This document shows positions 40,681 to 45,855 of a stretch of DNA of 45,855 nucleotides, in pieces. The DNA is from Sphingomonadales bacterium (GTDB taxonomy: Bacteria > Pseudomonadota > Alphaproteobacteria > Sphingomonadales > Sphingomonadaceae), in contig VMTF01000177.1 of NCBI GenBank assembly GCA_013791705.1, positions 1 to 45,855 on the forward strand, written 5' to 3'. A program made the translations under genes and the position numbers. The notes beneath the pieces were generated by a model, which was given only the letters and a program-made list of their open reading frames with translations, was not told the origin of the DNA and made no database searches. Within the stretch, counting starts at the first letter, position 1; every line of letters begins with the position of its first letter.

Positions 40681-41802
40681 TCAAGTTCCCCCGAAGGGAG
40701 AGAGCGAGACCAGATCGTTCAACGTGACGAACAGCATCAAGGCCAGCACAAAGGCCAACCCGGTGCGATACGCCCAGTCCTGACTGCGGGCGCCGAGCGG
40801 TTTGCGGCGGACGGCCTCCGCAGCGTAGAAAGCCAAGTGGCCGCCGTCGAGCGCAGGAATTGGCAACAAGTTGATGAATGCCAAGTTAATCGAGATGAAG
40901 GCCGTGAAAGACACGAACTCGAGCCAGCCAAGGCTGAGCCGTTCGCCGGAATATTTCGCGGTCTTGATCGGGCCGCCCAGTTCGCTGACCGAGCGCTGAC
41001 CGGTGACGATCTGGGCCACGCCGACGCCCAGCATCCGCACGATCCCGATCGTCTGCCTGCCCGCCAATGCGACGGCCTCGATCGGCCCGACCGGTTCGAT
41101 CGCGGGGCTGGCGCCCTTGATCCCGAGCTGGCCAACGCGGGATTCGTTCCCGAATTCGTCCTTCAGCACATTGGCGGCGGCGGTGATCCGCACCGGGAAT
41201 TCCGCGCCGTCGCGCCGGACGGTCAGCGTGAAAGTGGTATCGGGATAAGGCCAGATGCGCTGGCGCAAAGCCTCGAAATCGGCGGTCGGCTTACCATCGA
41301 CCGCAACGATGCGATCGCCCTTCTGCAGCCCCGCGACCGCGGCAGGCGAATTCGCCAGGTAGTCATCGACCACCGGCGGGGCAACGATCTTGCCGAATGC
41401 CAGGTTGAAGGCCGCGAACACGATCAGCGCGAACAGCAGGTTGGTCACCGGACCGGCAGCCACGATCAGCGCGCGCTGCCACAAGGGGTGGGCATTGAAG
41501 GTGGCGGCGCGTTCCTCGTCGGACAGCCCGGCGAACTTTTCGTCATCCGGACGCGAAGTCGGATCCATGTCGCCCGCAAACTGGACATAGCCGCCGAGCG
41601 GGATCGCCGAGAGCTTCCAGCGCGTGCCGCGCCGGTCGGTCACGCCCCACAGCTCCTTGCCGAAACCGACCGAGAACGCATCGGCCTTCACGCCGCACCA
41701 ACGGGCCACCAGATAGTGCCCCAACTCGTGAATGACGACGAGCGGCCCGAGCAGCAGCACGAAACCGATGATCGTGACGAGCAAGGAAGGCGAATGGGTC
41801 AA
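40681..41802 (-). CDS. rseP: RIP metalloprotease RseP (M50 site-2 protease)
   Basis: HELGHYLVARWCGVKADAFSVGFGKELWG; PDZ segment; FISINLAFINLLPIPALDGGHL. Confidence 0.95.
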   Translation of the reverse strand: MTHSPSLLVTIIGFVLLLGPLVVIHELGHYLVARWCGVKADAFSVGFGKELWGVTDRRGTRWKLSAIPLGGYVQFAGDMDPTSRPDDEKFAGLSDEERAATFNAHPLWQRALIVAAGPVTNLLFALIVFAAFNLAFGKIVAPPVVDDYLANSPAAVAGLQKGDRIVAVDGKPTADFEALRQRIWPYPDTTFTLTVRRDGAEFPVRITAAANVLKDEFGNESRVGQLGIKGASPAIEPVGPIEAVALAGRQTIGIVRMLGVGVAQIVTGQRSVSELGGPIKTAKYSGERLSLGWLEFVSFTAFISINLAFINLLPIPALDGGHLAFYAAEAVRRKPLGARSQDWAYRTGLAFVLALMLFVTLNDLVSLSPFGGT

Positions 41803-41803
41803 G

Positions 41804-42961
41804 TCAGGCTGGCTCCATCATCTCGCGTGTGCGGTATCGCGCTTCGGCATCTACCGCAATAACCTCGGCCAGCGAAGTCGGCGCGGGCGGCGCAAACCGG
41901 CCGAGTGTCTCCTCCACTTGTGCCGCAATCGCGGTGAACGCCAGCTTGCCGGCCAGAAACGCCGCTACGGCGACTTCGTTGGCGGCATTGAGCACGGCAG
42001 GGGCCGCGCCGCCGGCCTCGGCCGCCTCGCGGGCCAGCCGGGTGGCGGGGAACAGCACCTCATCGGGCGCCCGGAAAGTCAGTTCGCCGATCGCGGCCAG
42101 ATCGAGCGGGGCGCACGGAGTGTCCATCCGCTCCGGCCAGGCCAGCGCCGAGGCAATCGGCACCCGCATATCGGACGGGCCGAGCTGCGCGAGCGTCGAG
42201 CCGTCGCGATATTCGACCATCGAATGGACAATCGACTGCGGGTGGACGATGATCCTGAGCCGCTCGGCGCCGACCGGGAACAGGTGGAAAGCCTCGATGA
42301 ATTCGAGTCCCTTGTTCATCATCGTCGCGGAATCGACACTGATCTTCGCACCCATCGACCAGTTGGGGTGCTTCACCGCCTCGGCCGGAGTGGCCCGGAC
42401 CAATCGTTCGAGCGGCCATTCCCGGAACGGCCCGCCGCTGGCGGTCAGGGTGATCCAGCGGACGTGTGCCAGATCGTTGCCGGCAAGGCACTGGAAGATC
42501 GCGTTGTGTTCGGAATCGACCGGCAGCAGCGTCGCGCCCGAGCGGGCAACGGCGGCGGTCATCACCTCGCCCGCCGATACCAGCGCTTCCTTGTTGGCGA
42601 GCGCGATCGTGCCCCCCTGCTCGATCGCCGCCATCGTCGGGGCCAGCCCCGCACAGCCGACGATCCCGGCCACGGTGACATCAGCCAGGCGGCTGGCCGC
42701 TTCGACCAGCGCCCCGCCCCCGCCGGCGGCAGCGATCCCGGTTCCCGCCAGCGCCTCGCGCAGCGCGGGGAGGCTCGCCTCGTCGGCCACCACGGCGATT
42801 TCAGCGGAAAATTCGCGCGCCAGCTTCGCCAGTTCCACGGCATTGGCATTGGCGGTGAGCGCCACGATGCGCCACTTGCCCGCCTCGCGCCGGATCAGAT
42901 CGAGCGTGGAGGCGCCGATCGAACCGGTCGCCCCGAGGATGGAGATGGCGCGGCGCGTCAT
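41804..42961 (-). CDS. dxr: 1-deoxy-D-xylulose-5-phosphate reductoisomerase
   Basis: MTRRAISILGATGSIGASTLDLIRRE; LANKEALVSAGEVM; LPVDSEHNAIFQCL; TASGGPFREWP; NWSMGAKISVDSATMMNKGLEFIEA. Confidence 0.97.
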   Translation of the reverse strand: MTRRAISILGATGSIGASTLDLIRREAGKWRIVALTANANAVELAKLAREFSAEIAVVADEASLPALREALAGTGIAAAGGGGALVEAASRLADVTVAGIVGCAGLAPTMAAIEQGGTIALANKEALVSAGEVMTAAVARSGATLLPVDSEHNAIFQCLAGNDLAHVRWITLTASGGPFREWPLERLVRATPAEAVKHPNWSMGAKISVDSATMMNKGLEFIEAFHLFPVGAERLRIIVHPQSIVHSMVEYRDGSTLAQLGPSDMRVPIASALAWPERMDTPCAPLDLAAIGELTFRAPDEVLFPATRLAREAAEAGGAAPAVLNAANEVAVAAFLAGKLAFTAIAAQVEETLGRFAPPAPTSLAEVIAVDAEARYRTREMMEPA

Positions 42962-43737
42962 GCCGGTGAGGGCAGCAGCGAACCGCCGCTGGCCACCGTG
43001 ACGCCCATCACCACCAGGAAGAATACGCCGATGACGAACTGAACCGCCAGCAAGCCATCGACCCGATCGAACACGCCGCCATGCCCGGGAATGAGCTTGC
43101 CCGAATCCTTGACGCCCGCGCGCCGCTTCATCCAGCTCTCGAAGAAGTCGCCGGCCTGCGCCACGACTGCCGCGATCATCCCGAACAGGGCCATTTGCCA
43201 CGCCAGTGTGCCGACACCGGCCGCGTTCGCGGTCTGGCCCGCGAAAATGGCCACCGGAACAACGGCCACGGCAGCAGCAGCGGCCATTCCGCCCGCCAGC
43301 CCGGACCAGGTTTTGGAGGGGCTGATCGCGGGCGCGATCCTGGGGCCGCCGAACGCGCGGCCGGTAAAATAAGCTCCCACGTCCGTGGCTATGACCAGCA
43401 GCAGGGGCAATGCCACCGCGCCCGGCCCCATATCGCGAAGAATGAGGAGCGCCAGGCAGGCCGCGCCGACATAGATCAGCCCGCCCAGATGCCAGAGAAA
43501 GCGCGCGACCAGATGCTGCGTGAACGCCAGCACCAGCTTCGACCATTCGACCAGTACGCCCGCCGCGACGAGGCCGACAAACAGGGCCCAGACCCGGCCG
43601 CCGAGCCAGAGCGCCATTCCGGCAAGCGCGACCATGACCAGCGCCGACACGGTGCGAACGGCCAGTTCAGGCTGTTTGGCCGGCTGTTCAGCGCCCGCCA
43701 AAGCGCCGCTCCCGGGTCGCGAATTCGGCAAGGGCAT
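42958..43737 (-). CDS. cdsA: Phosphatidate cytidylyltransferase (start uncertain)
   Basis: TDVGAYFTGRAFGGPRIAPAISPSKTWSGLAGG; QAGDFFESWMKRRAGVKDSGKLIPGHGGVFDRVDGLLAV. Confidence 0.93.
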   Translation of the reverse strand: MPLPNSRPGSGALAGAEQPAKQPELAVRTVSALVMVALAGMALWLGGRVWALFVGLVAAGVLVEWSKLVLAFTQHLVARFLWHLGGLIYVGAACLALLILRDMGPGAVALPLLLVIATDVGAYFTGRAFGGPRIAPAISPSKTWSGLAGGMAAAAAVAVVPVAIFAGQTANAAGVGTLAWQMALFGMIAAVVAQAGDFFESWMKRRAGVKDSGKLIPGHGGVFDRVDGLLAVQFVIGVFFLVVMGVTVASGGSLLPSPA

Positions 43738-44395
43738 CCTCAAGCTGCTCCGGCCCGAAATCGGGCCAGAGGACGTCGGTGAATTGCATTTCGGCATAGG
43801 CAGCCTGCCATAGCAGAAAATTCGACAGCCGTACTTCGCCGGAGGTGCGGATCAGCAGATCGAGCGGCGGCAGATCGGCCGTATCGAGTTCGGCGGAAAT
43901 CGCCTCGGGCGTGATCGGCCCCTTGGCCGCAGCCTTGGCGGCGGCGCGGGCGATTTCATCCTGCGAGCCGTAATTCAGGGCGATCGCCAGCGCCATCCCG
44001 GTGTTCCCGGCGGTTCTGGCGAGCGCATTCTCGATCAGCCCTACAACGTCCGGCGCGAAGGCGGAATGGTCCCCGATGATCTTCAGGCGCACGTTGTTGC
44101 CGGCAATTTCATCGAGGTCGCTGAGGATAAAGCGCTTGAGCAGCCCCATCAGGGCCGAAATCTCGTCTTCCGGGCGGCGCCAGTTCTCGGTCGAGAAGGC
44201 ATAGAGGGTGATCGCCTCCAGCCCCATTTCACCGGCCGCACGGACCACCCGGCGCACGGCTTCGACCCCGCGCTGGTGACCGAGCGCGCGCGGCAGGTGG
44301 CGCTTCTTCGCCCAGCGCCCGTTGCCATCCATGATGATGGCGACGTGCCGGACGCCATGGCAGGCACCGCCTTTGGGAGCCGGAACGGCGCTCAC
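43688..44395 (-). CDS. uppS: Isoprenyl (undecaprenyl diphosphate) synthase
   Basis: HVAIIMDGNGRWAKKRHLPRALGHQRGVEAVRRVV; LYAFSTENWRRPEDEISALM; LLIRTSGEVRLSNFLLWQAAYAEMQFTDVLWPDF. Confidence 0.96.
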   Translation of the reverse strand: MSAVPAPKGGACHGVRHVAIIMDGNGRWAKKRHLPRALGHQRGVEAVRRVVRAAGEMGLEAITLYAFSTENWRRPEDEISALMGLLKRFILSDLDEIAGNNVRLKIIGDHSAFAPDVVGLIENALARTAGNTGMALAIALNYGSQDEIARAAAKAAAKGPITPEAISAELDTADLPPLDLLIRTSGEVRLSNFLLWQAAYAEMQFTDVLWPDFGPEQLEDALAEFATRERRFGGR

Positions 44396-44949
44396 TTGCC
44401 GAGGATTTCCTTTTCCTTGCTCGCCGCCACTTCGTCCGCCGCCTTGACCACGTCGTCGGTCAGCTTCTGGACTTCGGCTTCGGCCCGCTTGCGTTCGTCC
44501 TCCGAGATTTCCTTCTTGTTCTCGTCGGCCTTGAGCGCTTCCATGCCGTCGCGGCGAACATTGCGGATCGCGATACGGGCCTTCTCGGCATATTGGCTGG
44601 CGATCTTGGCCAGTTCCTTGCGGCGATCCTCGGTGAGATCCGGGATCGGCAGGCGCAGGGTGTTGCCGTCGTTGATCGGGTTCAGCCCCAACCCGGCCGA
44701 ACGGATCGCCTTTTCAACCGGGCCGATGTTCGACTTGTCCGACACCTGCACGGTGAGCATCCGCGGCTCGGGCGCGGAAATGGTCGCGCACTGGGCGAGC
44801 GGCATGTTCGCGCCATAGACGGTGACCATGATCGGTTCGAGCAGCGCGGTGTTGGCGCGGCGGGTGCGCAGGCCGGACAGATCGTGCTTGAGGGCTTCGA
44901 CCGCGCCCTTCATCCGGCGCTCAAGACCGGCCTTGTCATACTTGGCCAT
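44392..44949 (-). CDS. frr: Ribosome recycling factor
   Basis: LERRMKGAVEALKHDLSGLRTRRANTALLEPIMVTVYGANMPLAQCATISAPEPRMLTVQ. Confidence 0.97.
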   Translation of the reverse strand: MAKYDKAGLERRMKGAVEALKHDLSGLRTRRANTALLEPIMVTVYGANMPLAQCATISAPEPRMLTVQVSDKSNIGPVEKAIRSAGLGLNPINDGNTLRLPIPDLTEDRRKELAKIASQYAEKARIAIRNVRRDGMEALKADENKKEISEDERKRAEAEVQKLTDDVVKAADEVAASKEKEILGK

Positions 44950-44952
44950 GGC

Positions 44953-45675
44953 TTACGTTCCCTTCTGGACTATTGTCTTCGTACCCTCGCCGCGCAGCAC
45001 CTTGGCAAGGTTGCCCGGCTCGCGGATCGAGAAGACGACGATCGGAATATCGTTGTCGCGGCACAGCGCCACCGCGGACGCATCCATGACCTTCAGGTTC
45101 CCTGCCAGGACCGTGTCGTAATCGACGGCATCGTAGCGCTTTGCGGCCGGATTGGTTTTCGGATCGGAATCGTAGACGCCGTCGACGCTGGTGCCCTTGA
45201 ACAACGCGTCGCACCTCATTTCGGCGGAGCGCAGCGCAGCGCCGGAATCGGTCGTGAAATAGGGGCTGCCAACCCCGGCGGCGAAGATCACCACGCGGCC
45301 CTTTTCAAGATGCCGTTCCGCGCGGCGGCGGATCACCGGCTCGCAGACCTGATCCATCTGTACCGCCGACTGGACCCGGGTGCACACGCCGAGCTGTTCG
45401 AGCGCGTTCTGCATCGCGAGGGCATTCATCACCGTGGCGAGCATGCCCATGTAATCGGCCTGGGCGCGGTCCATGCCCTTGGCGGCCCCGGCCATGCCGC
45501 GAAAGATATTGCCGCCGCCGATGACCAGACAGATTTCAAGGCCGGTTTCCTTGGCCTCTTTAACTTCCTTCGCCAGTTCCGCGACAAACTCGGGATCGAT
45601 CCCGAATTGCTGACTTCCCATCAGCACCTCGCCCGAGAGCTTGAGCAGGATGCGTTGGTAAGTCGGCGCAGTCAT
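44953..45675 (-). CDS. pyrH: UMP kinase
   Basis: [94 protein letters not shown]. Confidence 0.97.
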   Translation of the reverse strand: MTAPTYQRILLKLSGEVLMGSQQFGIDPEFVAELAKEVKEAKETGLEICLVIGGGNIFRGMAGAAKGMDRAQADYMGMLATVMNALAMQNALEQLGVCTRVQSAVQMDQVCEPVIRRRAERHLEKGRVVIFAAGVGSPYFTTDSGAALRSAEMRCDALFKGTSVDGVYDSDPKTNPAAKRYDAVDYDTVLAGNLKVMDASAVALCRDNDIPIVVFSIREPGNLAKVLRGEGTKTIVQKGT

Positions 45676-45795
45676 CGGAAAGGTTCACTCGCAATAAGGT
45701 GGCGGCCCTTATACTTGCCGCGCGGCCCATGCCAAGGGCGCGCGTTCGGCGAGTGCACAGACGCCTGACAAGCGTATCCCCGCGCCCGCAGGATA

Positions 45796-45855
45796 GCCAA
45801 ACAAAAACCCCCCCCCCGGAAACAAATGGCTCAAAAATTAAATTATGACACCCCC
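45796..45855. other. Low-complexity, probably low-quality contig end (C10 homopolymer, AT-rich tail)
   Basis: CCAAACAAAAACCCCCCCCCCGGAAACAAATGGCTCAAAAATTAAATTATGACACCCCC, abrupt compositional break from the GC-rich sequence. Confidence 0.7.

Noticed and set aside
45808-45817. C10 tract as a phase-variable promoter element
   Set aside because: Lies in a degenerate-looking contig end; artefact is the simpler explanation.

Overview
This 45.9-kb, high-GC window looks like a chromosomal segment of an alphaproteobacterium, most likely in the Sphingomonadales. That placement comes from gene content and order; no database was searched. Most of it is core genome: pstA(partial)-pstB-phoU-phoB; an HlyD/FtsX-MacB/LolD-type ABC export cassette; an APC permease; panB; a DUF475 membrane protein; a PrsT-PrsR-PrsK-TIGR03013-type PEP-CTERM/exosortase-associated regulatory and EPS module; tRNA-Leu(CAA); suhB-like-efp; thiE; an EVE-domain protein; a 2OG-Fe(II) oxygenase; a GGDEF-EAL protein; dapF-mtaB-ftsY-yciB; a PuuD-like membrane protein; kup; ccmC-D-E-F-G-H-I; tRNA-His(GTG); rpmE; and fabZ-ompH-bamA-rseP-dxr-cdsA-uppS-frr-pyrH. 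I found no mobile element, CRISPR array or obvious defence island. The items most worth a second look are: (1) an in-frame TGA in the essential gene dapF, at a position that looks like a conserved Trp codon and near the expected interdomain boundary; (2) a compact sigma54-type PrsK/PrsR module with a dyad-rich AT-rich promoter region and no exosortase in view; (3) an isolated candidate sRNA or long 3' UTR ending in a strong terminator beside that module; (4) an envelope-biogenesis cluster lacking lpxD/lpxA; (5) small in-frame or terminator-embedded tandem repeats; (6) a suspicious low-quality contig end.
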